Assembly: GCA_014650015.1 (NCBI GenBank)
Contig: BMUD01000001.1
Coordinates: 102,103-166,102, forward strand
Source of the DNA: Streptomyces griseoloalbus
Lineage (GTDB): Bacteria; Actinomycetota; Actinomycetes; Streptomycetales; Streptomycetaceae
Direction of reading: 5' to 3'
DNA: 64,000 nt
A model generated the notes under the pieces. It ran no database searches and was not told the DNA's origin. It worked only from the letters and a program-made list of their open reading frames with translations. The position numbers and the translations under genes were made by a program. Shown in pieces: positions 43,951-52,413 of this stretch (position 1 is its first letter; the number at the start of each line of letters is the position of its first letter).

Positions 43951-44217
43951 ATGACCACGAACAGCACCCACGACCGCCTCACACCCGCACGCCCCTGGGG
44001 ACTCGGCCGCCTGCGCCCGTACCCCACCACCGTGAAGCTGCCGTTCACCACGGTCGGCCTCGACCCCGCTTCCCAGACCGGTGTCTTCCGAGACCATCTC
44101 GGCCACGTGGTCGAGATGGGCAAGCACGGCACCAGCTGCGGCACAGAGACGTCCACCGCGACGAACCTCGACTCGCAGCCCGACCAGGGCCACGACCAGG
44201 ACAGCCAGGGGGACTGA
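43951..44217 (+). CDS. tgmA: ATP-grasp-modified RiPP precursor (graspetide)
   Basis: The 88-aa precursor begins MTTNSTHDRLTPARPWGLGRLRPYPTTVKLPFTTVGLDP, the leader recognised by the ATP-grasp ligase. It continues with the conserved GVFRDHLGHVVEMGKHGTS block. The core is a Thr/Ser- and Asp-rich tail (TETSTATNLDSQPDQGHDQDSQGD), where Asp/Glu side chains could be joined to Thr/Ser as esters. ATG 43951 has aaggag 6 nt upstream. It is followed at 5 bp by its ligase gene. The product should be a macrolactone-type graspetide, with an aspartimide likely because a methyltransferase follows. Confidence 0.88.
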   Translation: MTTNSTHDRLTPARPWGLGRLRPYPTTVKLPFTTVGLDPASQTGVFRDHLGHVVEMGKHGTSCGTETSTATNLDSQPDQGHDQDSQGD

Positions 44218-44222
44218 CCGCC

Positions 44223-45191
44223 GTGGCCGAGAGGAACACCGTGCTCGTTGCCACCGAGGCCAACGACACCACCGCCGACATGGTGATCACCCACCTCAAC
44301 CGGCTGGGCGTACGGGTGGCTCGCTTCAATCCCGCGGACATCGGCGCAAGCCTGACCGTCTCGGCCCGCTTCGGCACCTGCCCGGCCCTGGAGGCCGGGC
44401 AGCTCCGCACCTCGTCCAGGACCGTACGCCTGGACCGCATCCGATCGGTGTACTGGCGCCGCCCCGTCTGGCCCGCCTTCGATTCCCTGCCCGGCGTCGA
44501 CGCGCAATACGCCGCCGCGCAGGTGCGATACGGCCTGGGCGGCATCCTCTACTCCCTGCGTACCTGCGTGTGGGTCAACCACCCGCTGAGGAACGCCGCC
44601 GCGGACTACAAGCCGGCCCAACTCGCGCTGGCCCGGCACATGGGCCTGACGGTGCCACCGACGCTCGTGACGAACGACCCGGAAGAGGCACGACGGTTCA
44701 TCCGCGAACACAAGCAGGTGATCCACAAAACGCTGCGCTGGACCCCGTACGAGCGGGACGGACTCTCCCTGACCTCATGGGCGGAACCGGTCGATGCCGA
44801 GGATCTGGACGACACGGTGCGCGTGGTGCCGCACCTGTTCCAGGCCCGGGTGGACAAGGCGGCCGACCTCAGGGTGCTGGTGGTCGGACGACGCGTGTTC
44901 GCCGTACGTATCGACTCCGACCTCCTCGACTGGCGCAAGGACTACGGTGCACTCACGTACAGCGTGGTCGACCTGCCGGACCGCCTGGAGAACGCTCTGC
45001 TCGCCTACCTCGACCACCTCGGCCTGGTCTCGGGATCCTTCGATCTCGCCCTGGACCGTGACGGCGAACCCCACTGGCTGGAGCTGAACCCCAACGGCCA
45101 GTGGGGATGGCTGGAGGAGAAGACCGGTCTGGAGATGTCCGCCGCTTTCGCCGATCTGCTCGCCGGAGGAGAACCCGATGCTGATGCCTGA
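44223..45191 (+). CDS. tgmB: ATP-grasp ribosomal peptide maturase
   Basis: This 322-aa ligase joins carboxylate side chains of the precursor to hydroxyl or amine side chains using ATP. The start VLVATEANDTTADMVITHLNRLGVRVARFNPADI and the ATP-grasp core (RHMGLTVPPTLVTNDPEEARRFI, IHKTLRWTPYER, LDLALDRDGEPHWLELNPNGQWGW with the Mg-binding Glu/Asn) match the SAV_5884-type maturase family. GTG 44223 is used. It overlaps the methyltransferase by 14 bp. Confidence 0.9.
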   Translation: MAERNTVLVATEANDTTADMVITHLNRLGVRVARFNPADIGASLTVSARFGTCPALEAGQLRTSSRTVRLDRIRSVYWRRPVWPAFDSLPGVDAQYAAAQVRYGLGGILYSLRTCVWVNHPLRNAAADYKPAQLALARHMGLTVPPTLVTNDPEEARRFIREHKQVIHKTLRWTPYERDGLSLTSWAEPVDAEDLDDTVRVVPHLFQARVDKAADLRVLVVGRRVFAVRIDSDLLDWRKDYGALTYSVVDLPDRLENALLAYLDHLGLVSGSFDLALDRDGEPHWLELNPNGQWGWLEEKTGLEMSAAFADLLAGGEPDADA

Positions 45192-46350
45192 AAGCGCCCC
45201 GCACCGGCTCGCATTGGCCGAACGGCTGAAGGAAGCCGGGGTGCTGACGAGCCCCGCACTGCGTGCGGCCGTCGAAGCCGTCCCACGTGAACTGTTCCTC
45301 GACCCGGGCGTGTTCCTCCCCGCCGAAGGCGGACTCTGGCGCCCGGTGACCGCCCTCGGCTCCACACCGAAGGACTGGTTGGACATCGTCTACGCCGACC
45401 AGTCGCTCGCCACGCAACTGGACGGCCATCTGACGGCCGACCGGATCGCCGAGCCGGTGACCGGTGTGCCCACGTCCTCCTCGACCACGCCCGTCACCGT
45501 CGTCGCCATGATCGAGGACGCGGAGGTGACGGCCGGCCACACGGTGCTGGAGATCGGCACCGGCACCGGCTACTCCACCGCCCTGCTGTGTCACCGTCTC
45601 GGCGAGGACAACGTCACCACGATCGAGGTGGACCCCGAGGTCGCCGCCCGGGCGGACGCGGCCCTGGAGGCGGCAGGATTCTCCACGTGGACACTGGTCG
45701 GCGACGGCCTGGTGGGCCACCCGGCCCGCGCGCCCTACGACCGGGTGATCGCCACGTGCGCGGTACGCCGCATTCCCTACACCTGGATCCGGCAGACCAA
45801 GCCCGGAGGGATCATCCTCACGACGGTCGGTTCCTGGCCGTACGGCACGGGTCTGGCGAAGGTCACCGTCAACGAGGACGGCACCGCCGAAGGCAGGATC
45901 ATCGGCCGCTCCTCGTTCATGCAGGCCCGCTCACAGGCCCTGACCCCACCGCACGGCGACCTGTCGGCCCGCACGGCCTACGCCGACACCGAACGCCCCA
46001 CCAAGCTGCCGCCGACCCTCCTGGACGAGTGGATGCCGGCCTTCCTCACCCAGCTCTCGCTGCCACGCGCGCAGTACGTCCGCGCCCGGGACAGCGAGGG
46101 CGCGCGTCGGCTGTACCTGTTCGACGACGAACGGGAGTCCTTCGCGGTCTTCACCGAGGGCCCTTCGGGCTGGACGGTTCGGCAGGGCGGGCCGGTGGCC
46201 CTGTGGGACAGCGTTGAGCGGACACTTACGGCGTGGCAGGCCGCCGGACATCCGGACATCAGCTCGGTGCGACTGCGCGTAACCGATCGCAGCCACGCGT
46301 ACTCGGTCGACGGGGAGGCAGCGCTGCACTGGGGCCAGCGCCTCACCTGA
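45178..46350 (+). CDS. tgmC: PIMT-like O-methyltransferase of the ATP-grasp RiPP system
   Basis: This 390-aa protein is homologous to protein-L-isoaspartate methyltransferase. ADQSLATQLDGHLTADRIAEPVTGVPTSSSTTPVTVVAMIEDA is the substrate region, VLEIGTGTGYSTALL is the SAM-binding motif I, and DRVIATCAVRRIPYTWIRQTKPGG follows. The C-terminal 180 residues are specific to this RiPP family. In characterised imiditides such an enzyme methylates an Asp of the graspetide, which then closes to an aspartimide. ATG 45178 has ggagga upstream. Confidence 0.88.
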   Translation: MLMPESAPHRLALAERLKEAGVLTSPALRAAVEAVPRELFLDPGVFLPAEGGLWRPVTALGSTPKDWLDIVYADQSLATQLDGHLTADRIAEPVTGVPTSSSTTPVTVVAMIEDAEVTAGHTVLEIGTGTGYSTALLCHRLGEDNVTTIEVDPEVAARADAALEAAGFSTWTLVGDGLVGHPARAPYDRVIATCAVRRIPYTWIRQTKPGGIILTTVGSWPYGTGLAKVTVNEDGTAEGRIIGRSSFMQARSQALTPPHGDLSARTAYADTERPTKLPPTLLDEWMPAFLTQLSLPRAQYVRARDSEGARRLYLFDDERESFAVFTEGPSGWTVRQGGPVALWDSVERTLTAWQAAGHPDISSVRLRVTDRSHAYSVDGEAALHWGQRLT

Positions 46351-46496
46351 GGGTACGGGCTTGCGCGAACGGCTACGGCGGTTCTGATTCCTGTGCGGCT
46401 TTGTAGTACGCGAACCGACGAGTCGAGCTGGTCGCCGCGGTTCCCCGCGCGGATATTCCTGGACGCCCGATCAGGCCAGCCCTCTACAGTGGGCAA

Positions 46497-46952
46497 ATGG
46501 GGAACGAGCGACGCTTCCGCCGCCTGGTGGTGGACGGGACTGTCTGGCACTGGACGGTCCGGCAGCGATCGAGACCTGACTACCGTGACTGCCGGGTGAC
46601 CCTTTCCTTTTCCCCGGAGGCGCCGGCGCACGGCGTGCGACGTCGGCTGTCCTTGGTCTTCGCCCCGGGCCCGGGCAGGGTCATCTCGAACTCGTACTTC
46701 GAGGCGGGCACGGTCGTGCGCCTCCCCGACCGTGCCTGGCTCAACCTCTACGAGCCGGGAACGGCCCGGCGTCTGCTCGACGCCGCGGCGCCTGTTCTGG
46801 AGATCTCGCCATCGGTCCGGGATCTCGAAGTGGACGGCTGGCCCTACTTCGCCGAAGTCGTGGACCGCGCCGACTCCGACACCGAGGCGGCGCGGCATTC
46901 GAGCGGTCCGGGAGTGTTAGGCCGTGTATCGAAAGTGGATCTTGGGCTGTGA
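46497..46952 (+). CDS. Hypothetical protein, C-terminus altered by IS insertion
   Basis: This 151-aa protein starts MGNERRFRRLVVDGTVWHWTVRQRSR and is beta-rich with no known domain. Its last roughly 10 residues (GRVSKVDLGL) are read from the left end of the adjacent IS, so the original C-terminus is probably lost or replaced. It follows the RiPP cluster with a 146-bp gap and may not belong to it. Confidence 0.6.
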   Translation: MGNERRFRRLVVDGTVWHWTVRQRSRPDYRDCRVTLSFSPEAPAHGVRRRLSLVFAPGPGRVISNSYFEAGTVVRLPDRAWLNLYEPGTARRLLDAAAPVLEISPSVRDLEVDGWPYFAEVVDRADSDTEAARHSSGPGVLGRVSKVDLGL

Positions 46953-47845
46953 ATGATCACGGTTCATGGGTCGGGGAGATCTCACGGACGAGCAGTGGGC
47001 AGTGTTGGAGCCGTTGTTGCCGAGGGGGGCGAAGGCGGGACGGCCGCCCGTCTGGCCTCGGCGGCAGTTGATCGATGGCATACGGTTCCGGGTCCGGACC
47101 GGTGTGCCGTGGCGGGACGTGCCCGTCGAGTACGGGCCGTGGGGCCGGGTCTACGACCTGTTCCGCCGATGGCAGCGGAACGGCACCTGGCACCGCATCA
47201 TCACCCGCCTCCAGTCCCTGGCCGACGTGAAGGGAATGATCGTGTGGGACCTGAACGTCGATTCCACAGTCTGCCGTGCCCACCAGCATGCGGCCGGGGC
47301 CCGAAGGCAGGGTGACCTGCAGAAGGAACCACCAGGCGGTGTCCATGAAGAGCCCGGAGATCACGGACTGGGACGGTCGCGCGGAGGGTTCACCACCAAG
47401 CTGCACCTGGCCGTCGAGCAGGGCCAGAAGCCCATGGCGATCGTGGTGACCGCCGGGCAGCGCGGGGACTCGCCGCAGTTCGAACCCGTCCTGGCAAGGG
47501 TCCGCGTGCCCCGCCTCGGGCCGGGCCAGCCACGCGTCCGCCCCAACCGGGTCCGCGCGGACAAGGCGTACGCCTCCCGCAAGAACCGTGCCTACCTGCG
47601 CCGCCGCGGTATCCGCTGCACCATCCCCGACAAGGCTGACCAGGCCCGCAACCGCCGGAAGCTCGGTTCCCGCGGCGGCCGGCCACCGCACTTCGATCCG
47701 GTCGACTACCGCGAGCGTCACGCGGTGGAGTGCGGGATCAACCGCCTCAAGAGGCACCGAGCTGTCACCACGCGATACGACAAACTCGCGGTCCGCTACG
47801 AGGCGACCGTCCTCGTAGCGGCCATCAACGAGTGGCTGTGACCCT
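46921..47845 (+). mobile_element. IS5-family insertion sequence (right end not identified)
   Basis: The left end begins gccgtgtatcgaaagtggat at 46921, just after TTAG (46917-46920), which fits the YTAR target of IS5 elements. The transposase is intact. No inverted copy of the left end and no second TTAG was found near 47845, so the right boundary is approximate and may have been lost. Confidence 0.6.
46966..47841 (+). CDS. IS5-family transposase (DDE)
   Basis: This 291-aa transposase starts [21 protein letters not shown], typical of Streptomyces IS5-type elements. The DDE residues lie in WDLNVDST (first Asp, about residue 91), [12 protein letters not shown] (second Asp, about 187) and [25 protein letters not shown] (Glu, about 249), in the order expected. 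The DDE_Tnp_1 core is unbroken, with no frameshift. It is encoded on the same strand as the gene it interrupts. Confidence 0.93.
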   Translation: MGRGDLTDEQWAVLEPLLPRGAKAGRPPVWPRRQLIDGIRFRVRTGVPWRDVPVEYGPWGRVYDLFRRWQRNGTWHRIITRLQSLADVKGMIVWDLNVDSTVCRAHQHAAGARRQGDLQKEPPGGVHEEPGDHGLGRSRGGFTTKLHLAVEQGQKPMAIVVTAGQRGDSPQFEPVLARVRVPRLGPGQPRVRPNRVRADKAYASRKNRAYLRRRGIRCTIPDKADQARNRRKLGSRGGRPPHFDPVDYRERHAVECGINRLKRHRAVTTRYDKLAVRYEATVLVAAINEWL

Positions 47846-47851
47846 CGGCCA

Positions 47852-48385
47852 TCACACGATGGGATCCACGTTCCACGTCTCCGGCAGATCGCTGCCGCAG
47901 AAGACGCAGACGAAGTCGTCCTCGCGCACGATGTTGTGCTCCTGGCAGTCAGGACACCGGCGGAACACCACCTTGTGGGTGAAGCTGGAGGGCCGTTCGA
48001 TCCCTACGTCGTCCAGAGCACGAGCGACTGCCGACCAGGAGCCGATGTCGGGGCAGTATCCGGTGGACTGGTTGCTGACCGTGCTCACAGCCCACCGGTC
48101 CCGCTCGCGCACGAAACCAATCTCGCCGGCACTCAAGACCATGGCTCCGCCGGCACAGGCCACGTGCTCGCTCCGTCGCGGCGCCAGCCGAAGCACACCG
48201 TCCACGCCGACCACGAAGGTGAACGGTTCGGTCAGTTCTGCTGCCGATAGCTCAGCGATCCAGCTGTCGAAGTCAGCCGCCGAGCCGATCGGGCACCCGC
48301 CGCTGTCAGGCCGGACCGCAGCCTTTAGCTCGCCCGGTCCGACGTATCGGTAACTCCGCCCCCGCGTACTCACGTCAGCCAACAT
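47852..48385 (-). CDS. Hypothetical protein with C-terminal zinc ribbon
   Basis: This 177-aa protein has no recognisable N-terminal domain; the last 40 residues form a zinc ribbon with CPDC and CVFC pairs (RRCPDCQEHNIVREDDFVCVFCGSDLPETW). Codon use is less GC-biased than in core genes. The stop is 10 bp from the transposase stop. GTG at 48403 is an alternative start. It is divergent from nothing nearby and probably travels with the accessory region. Confidence 0.65.
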   Translation of the reverse strand: MLADVSTRGRSYRYVGPGELKAAVRPDSGGCPIGSAADFDSWIAELSAAELTEPFTFVVGVDGVLRLAPRRSEHVACAGGAMVLSAGEIGFVRERDRWAVSTVSNQSTGYCPDIGSWSAVARALDDVGIERPSSFTHKVVFRRCPDCQEHNIVREDDFVCVFCGSDLPETWNVDPIV

Positions 48386-48406
48386 AGAGCACTTCCGACA
48401 CACGCC

Positions 48407-48625
48407 CTAGGCGGGCACGGCCGGTTGCTCCCGTCTCAACCCCTCCACGAAGGAACGCCATACACCGGCTTCGACAGAAACGACTGAGCCGTCCACGTCC
48501 TTGGAATCGCGTATGAGTACGCCGTGTGTGACATGGGCGCACTCCACACACTCGGTTGTGTTCGCGCCGCTGTAAGACGACTTGAACCAGCTGAGCTCAT
48601 GAGGGGCGGGAGGACAGGCAGGCAT
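48407..48625 (-). CDS. DUF397 protein
   Basis: This 72-aa protein has the DUF397 signature LSWFKSSYSGANTTECVECAH, followed by VLIRDSKDVDGSVVSV and FVEGLR. The start codon directly follows the XRE stop (TAGATG). DUF397 proteins pair with WhiJ-type XRE regulators in Streptomyces and modulate development or antibiotic production. Confidence 0.93.
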   Translation of the reverse strand: MPACPPAPHELSWFKSSYSGANTTECVECAHVTHGVLIRDSKDVDGSVVSVEAGVWRSFVEGLRREQPAVPA

Positions 48626-49471
48626 CTACAGCTCCTTGCGTGCGCGGTGGATCAGGGCGGAGGAAGCCTCCATGTCCAACGCTTGTGCGCGAAGGTACTC
48701 GAACGCAAGTCTGTATCGCTCCAGCTCCTCGTCCTTCTCCAGAAAGAGGGAGCCGGTGTGGAAATCCACGTAGACCACGTCAAGGGCTGACCCCGTACCA
48801 CCGATGATCACAAAGCTGCCGAGAGCAGCACCATGGGCTCCGTTCGAGAACGGCAGCACTTGGAGTGTGATGTGTGGTGACTCGTTGACTTCGAGGAGTC
48901 GCCCGAGTTGCTCCTTCATGGTCTCCGGCGAGCCCACGACCCGGCGGATCACGGACTCGTCGAGGATGGCCCACAGCCGGAACGGCTGCGGCCGGGTGAG
49001 GATCTCCTGTCGCTTCATGCGAATGTCCACCAGCCGCTCGATCTCGGCTGCTTCCAGGGGGATCTCGTTGGCCTTCTGCAGAGCGGTGCTGTAGGCGCGC
49101 GTCTGGAGAAGGCCAGGGACGTAGACGCAGGAGAAGTGGTCCTCGCGTACGGCCTCGTCCTCAAGGGTGAGCAAGAGGTTCATGCTCTCCGGGATGGCGT
49201 CGGCGAAGGAGCTCCACCATCCCTGCTGCTTGGCTTCTTTCGCCAGGCGCACCACGGCCTCGCGCTCGGCGTCCGTGGCGCCGTACTCACGGCACAGCGC
49301 GTCCACGACGATCCACTTCACCGGTCCCGCCTGCGTCTCATACCGGCTGACCGTGGCCTTCGATACGCCGACCAGCCCGCCGGCCTCCTCCAGGGTCATC
49401 CCTTTGCGGGCACGCAACTTGCGCAGCATCGCGCCGAGTTGGCGACGGCGTGTGGTGGTCCGTACGGACAT
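48626..49471 (-). CDS. XRE-family regulator with DUF5753 (WhiJ-like)
   Basis: This 281-aa protein has an N-terminal HTH (RRRQLGAMLRKLRARKGMTLEEAGGLVGVSKATVSRYETQAGPVKWIVVDALCREYG, residues about 9-64) and a C-terminal DUF5753 domain (YVPGLLQTRAYSTALQ, LDESVIRRVVGSPETMKEQLGRLLE). ATG 49471 is chosen on domain position. With DUF397 and the divergent ATPase it forms a WhiJ-type regulatory set. Confidence 0.93.
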   Translation of the reverse strand: MSVRTTTRRRQLGAMLRKLRARKGMTLEEAGGLVGVSKATVSRYETQAGPVKWIVVDALCREYGATDAEREAVVRLAKEAKQQGWWSSFADAIPESMNLLLTLEDEAVREDHFSCVYVPGLLQTRAYSTALQKANEIPLEAAEIERLVDIRMKRQEILTRPQPFRLWAILDESVIRRVVGSPETMKEQLGRLLEVNESPHITLQVLPFSNGAHGAALGSFVIIGGTGSALDVVYVDFHTGSLFLEKDEELERYRLAFEYLRAQALDMEASSALIHRARKEL

Positions 49472-49571
49472 GGAACTCCTCAAGCGCTCACCCGGGCAGG
49501 CGCTCGGGGTGTGAACAGGCTAGGCAGCGCGGCAGTCGACCCACTAAGCGATTCACTCGATCGAGGCTCGT

Positions 49572-49596
49572 GAGAAGTTACATGAAGAGACTTCTC
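49572..49596. promoter_or_regulatory. Inverted repeat between the XRE and ATPase genes
   Basis: gagaagt (49572-49578) and acttctc (49590-49596) are perfect 7-bp arms with an 11-bp centre in the divergent promoter region. A possible operator for the XRE regulator. Confidence 0.4.
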
Positions 49597-49627
49597 TGTG
49601 TCATTCTCGGTGACGGAGAGCTACGCA

Positions 49628-50317
49628 ATGCAGCCGTTCGGACACGGCAGGCGCAGCATGCGCGTGGCACGGGAGGGAGAACCGCTTATGCCCAGGATCG
49701 ACATCGAGGACCGTCAGCGCCGTTGTGTCCTGCCTTTCGAGGCGCTGCCGACGGAGGTGCGTCTGCTGCGGCGAGCCGCCGCCACACAGCTCGGTCAGTG
49801 GGGCGTGCCGACCGCCGGCGACGCGACGCAGCTCGTGGTGACGGAGCTGGCGACGAACGTCATCAAGCACGTAGGTGAAGGCTCGCCGGCGACCCTGATC
49901 CTGGAGTGGAAGCGCGAGCGTCTGCGCGTCGAGATGCACGACAAGAGCAGCTCGCTGCCCGCACTGGGCACCGCCGGCTGCGAGGCGGAGTGCGGCCGCG
50001 GCCTGCACATGCTCGCCGCCATGGCCGCGGACTGGGGGACCGTCGTCACGGCGCTGGGCAAAGCGGTGTGGTGTGAGATCGAGCTGGGCTCGGACGCCGT
50101 GTGCCTGCGCATGGAGCGGGCCGTTGACGCGCTGGAGAATTACCGGGAGCGCGGCGGGGCTGTCCTGCACGGGCGGTGCGAAGCAGTTCTGGAAGAGTCA
50201 GCGGTCGAGCTGATTGCCGACCTGCTGCACTGGACGTCCGCACGCGGCCTGGACCCGGATGATGTGCTGGACCGGGCGCAGATGCACTATGAGGCCGAGG
50301 CGGACATCGCCGCCTGA
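49628..50317 (+). CDS. HATPase_c ATP-binding regulator (anti-sigma factor type)
   Basis: This 229-aa protein has a GHKL ATPase domain: TQLVVTELATNVIKHVGEGSPATLILEW (N-box), VEMHDKSS (D-x-G region, here Asp-Lys) and GRGLHMLAAMAADWGT (G-box). A C-terminal helical tail of about 60 residues follows. ATG 49628 has ggagag 7 nt upstream; 49688 is an alternative. In Streptomyces such ATPases sit beside WhiJ/DUF397 pairs and may be kinases or anti-sigma factors. Function is inferred from context. Confidence 0.83.
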   Translation: MQPFGHGRRSMRVAREGEPLMPRIDIEDRQRRCVLPFEALPTEVRLLRRAAATQLGQWGVPTAGDATQLVVTELATNVIKHVGEGSPATLILEWKRERLRVEMHDKSSSLPALGTAGCEAECGRGLHMLAAMAADWGTVVTALGKAVWCEIELGSDAVCLRMERAVDALENYRERGGAVLHGRCEAVLEESAVELIADLLHWTSARGLDPDDVLDRAQMHYEAEADIAA

Positions 50318-50402
50318 GTACTTCCCTGAGAGACATCGTCTTCCGGTGGCCAGCATGGTGGCACGGCATTCTCGTCTCGCTCGCAGGGAAGACCGACTGA
50401 AG

Positions 50403-51383
50403 TCATTTCAGCGGTCTTGGCTGGTCCGAGTGGGGAGGTGTCGATCCTGGACGCGCTGCTGCCGAACGCAGAAGCGCCTCCGCGTCCGCGACGGCATCCT
50501 GTTCGTGCAGTATCAGTGCCGCGCGCACGACATCCCGGTCGCTCCGGTCCCGCCCGTAGATGTGCACCAAGTTGCCAACTAGCTGGTGTTGTCCGCTTGT
50601 CCGCAACAGGGATACCAGCAGGGCTATTTCGACGGAGGTGTAGGCCTCCACCGTGTGCCGGAGCAGGGCAAGGATGCTGTCCGGCCGGCCGCCGCGGAGC
50701 AACTCCTCCGCCCGGCGGGTGATCCTCTGTGCAGCCGCCACCTCGTTTCCGCTCTGTTGCCGGTCCCCCCGTCGGCGGGGGACCGGCAACAGAGTTGCGG
50801 ACTGTGCCGCCCGTCGACCCTTTTGAAGGCCGGCTTCGGCACCCGGCTGAATGGATCTAGCCCGCTGCGCCTCCTTCTTCAGCACGGAGGCGTGTTGCCG
50901 CAGTGCGCGCAGTTGCGCGTCCCTTTCTTCCGCCGTCTGCTCAAGTCTCTCCTGGGTTTCCCGTGCGGCCTTGAGTTTCTGCCCGGCAACGCGCACTGCC
51001 TCTCTGTGCCGCGCACAGTTGCCGCATCGTTCCTGCTCGGCTTGCGCACGCAGTTCCAGCAGCTTTTCCCTGGTGATGCCAAGGCTGCGCCCGTCTCCGG
51101 CGTCCCGGCGGGCGGTGTCGAAGAGCGAGGCGGTCACCTGTGCGGCCGGGACGTACTGACCCTTGAGGTACCTCGTCAGTGAGGTCTCGCTGATCTTCAG
51201 GTGCTCCGCGGCTTGGGCCTGCGTCGGATGGGTAAGCGTCACGCCGTCCGCAGACTTGATGACCAGGTGACGACAGATCTCTTGCAGTGTCATGGCCAGC
51301 CGCCGCTTGTCTGGCAGCACATCCTCGTGGAGGTTTTTTTCCGTCCACGCGAACGGGCGGCGACTGCTGCTGCGCGCTGCCAT
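50403..51383 (-). CDS. HTH regulator with coiled-coil and helical C-terminus
   Basis: This 326-aa protein has an N-terminal helix-turn-helix (AMTLQEICRHLVIKSADGVTLTHPTQAQAAEHLKISETSLTRYLKGQYVP, residues about 31-80), a long charged coiled coil (about 100-180, EQERCGNCARHREAVRV...AARETQERLEQTAEERD), then a helical C-terminal region. ATG 51383 has a cggaggt ribosome-binding site. It is divergent from the HNH-like gene and is the likely regulator of the restriction/defence operon. Confidence 0.7.
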   Translation of the reverse strand: MAARSSSRRPFAWTEKNLHEDVLPDKRRLAMTLQEICRHLVIKSADGVTLTHPTQAQAAEHLKISETSLTRYLKGQYVPAAQVTASLFDTARRDAGDGRSLGITREKLLELRAQAEQERCGNCARHREAVRVAGQKLKAARETQERLEQTAEERDAQLRALRQHASVLKKEAQRARSIQPGAEAGLQKGRRAAQSATLLPVPRRRGDRQQSGNEVAAAQRITRRAEELLRGGRPDSILALLRHTVEAYTSVEIALLVSLLRTSGQHQLVGNLVHIYGRDRSDRDVVRAALILHEQDAVADAEALLRSAAARPGSTPPHSDQPRPLK

Positions 51384-51691
51384 GGGGCATACCTCCGTAT
51401 TCCGAGCCGAACCGGCCATAAGTGCCGTCAGTCGGCGACGTTGTTCGTCATTGTGCCGGAGGGTGACGGGTCATCACCTGGCGATTTTTGCTTCTCCTCT
51501 TGCTAGTTGGTGCGCAAGTTACATCGAGACGGTTCAAGGTGGTTCCGATGTGCCACGCTTTAGGTGTCAGCCGCCAGTGGTGCGGGGGGTAGCGCGAGTT
51601 GCGTCTGCGTGAATGGTGCAGTCATGCCATTTCGCCCGATACGCGACAGACCGTCTGATTAACTGCGGGCTTTATGGGAGGGGAACCCATC
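51384..51691. other. Divergent promoter region of the defence island
   Basis: These 308 bp between the HTH gene and the HNH-like gene are AT-richer than the core and hold no convincing gene. Several short AT stretches (cgatttttgc, gctttagg) could be promoter elements; no clear palindrome was identified. Confidence 0.35.
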
Positions 51692-52396
51692 ATGACGATG
51701 CCGTCTTGGCAGGAGACCAGTGTCGGAAACCACAAGCTGGGGAGCATGGCCCGTGCCGCGCTCTGGCTGATCCAGGTGGTCGGGGAGGGGAAGATCTTCA
51801 CTGTGGCCAAACTGCGCGAGGCTTTCCCGGACGTCGCGCAGATCGACCGGCGCATGCGTGGTCTCCGGGACTACGGGTGGGAAATCTCGACGGCGCGCGA
51901 GGACCCGGAGCTGCTGCCGCAGGAACGCCGGTTCGTGACGCGCGGCAAGGACGTGTGGGTGCCGGGCCAGGCAAAGAGCCCGAGTCACAAGTCCAGCATT
52001 ACCAACGCCCAGCGGGCGAAGGTGTTCCAGGCCGACGGCTACCTGTGCCGCACATGTGGCATCGCAGCCGGCGAGGCGTATGAGGACGGCGTTGCGCAGG
52101 CGGTGCTCAACGTCGCCCGACGGCAGGTAACCCTGGAGGACGGCAGTGTCACGCACCAGCTGGTCACCGAGTGCCAGCGGTGCGGACGGGGCACCGTGGA
52201 CCGGTCCGTGCAGTTGCCGGAGCTGCTCTCCCGGATCGATTCGCTGGCGCCCCTTGAGCGCAGCGTGCTGAGCGGCTGGGTGAAGAACGACCAGCGCACC
52301 TACAGCTCGCTTGAGGTGCTGTGGGGCCTGTACCGGACCCTGCCGGAGGACTCCCGTGAGGCTGTGGCCGACGCTCTTGACGGTACGGACGACTGA
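51692..52396 (+). CDS. HNH-like zinc-finger protein, catalytic His apparently missing
   Basis: This 234-aa protein has an N-terminal winged-helix-like part (LGSMARAALWLIQVVGEGKIFTVAKLREAFPDVAQIDRRMRGLRDYGWEI). A treble-clef HNH-like part follows: VFQADGYLCRTCGI and VTECQRCGRGTVDRS supply the two CxxC pairs. Between them, where a DHIxP motif is normal, the sequence reads VLNVARRQV, so the metal-binding His is lacking. It may bind DNA without cutting, or use an atypical site. ATG 51692 has gggagggg 8 nt upstream. It is the first gene of the helicase operon. Confidence 0.7.
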   Translation: MTMPSWQETSVGNHKLGSMARAALWLIQVVGEGKIFTVAKLREAFPDVAQIDRRMRGLRDYGWEISTAREDPELLPQERRFVTRGKDVWVPGQAKSPSHKSSITNAQRAKVFQADGYLCRTCGIAAGEAYEDGVAQAVLNVARRQVTLEDGSVTHQLVTECQRCGRGTVDRSVQLPELLSRIDSLAPLERSVLSGWVKNDQRTYSSLEVLWGLYRTLPEDSREAVADALDGTDD

Positions 52397-52413
52397 GACA
52401 GGACGGGACGACG

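Noticed and set aside
47845-47900. Right inverted repeat of the IS
   Set aside because: ggatccac at 47871 looks like part of it but is in the coding end of the zinc-ribbon gene and does not extend to match the left end.
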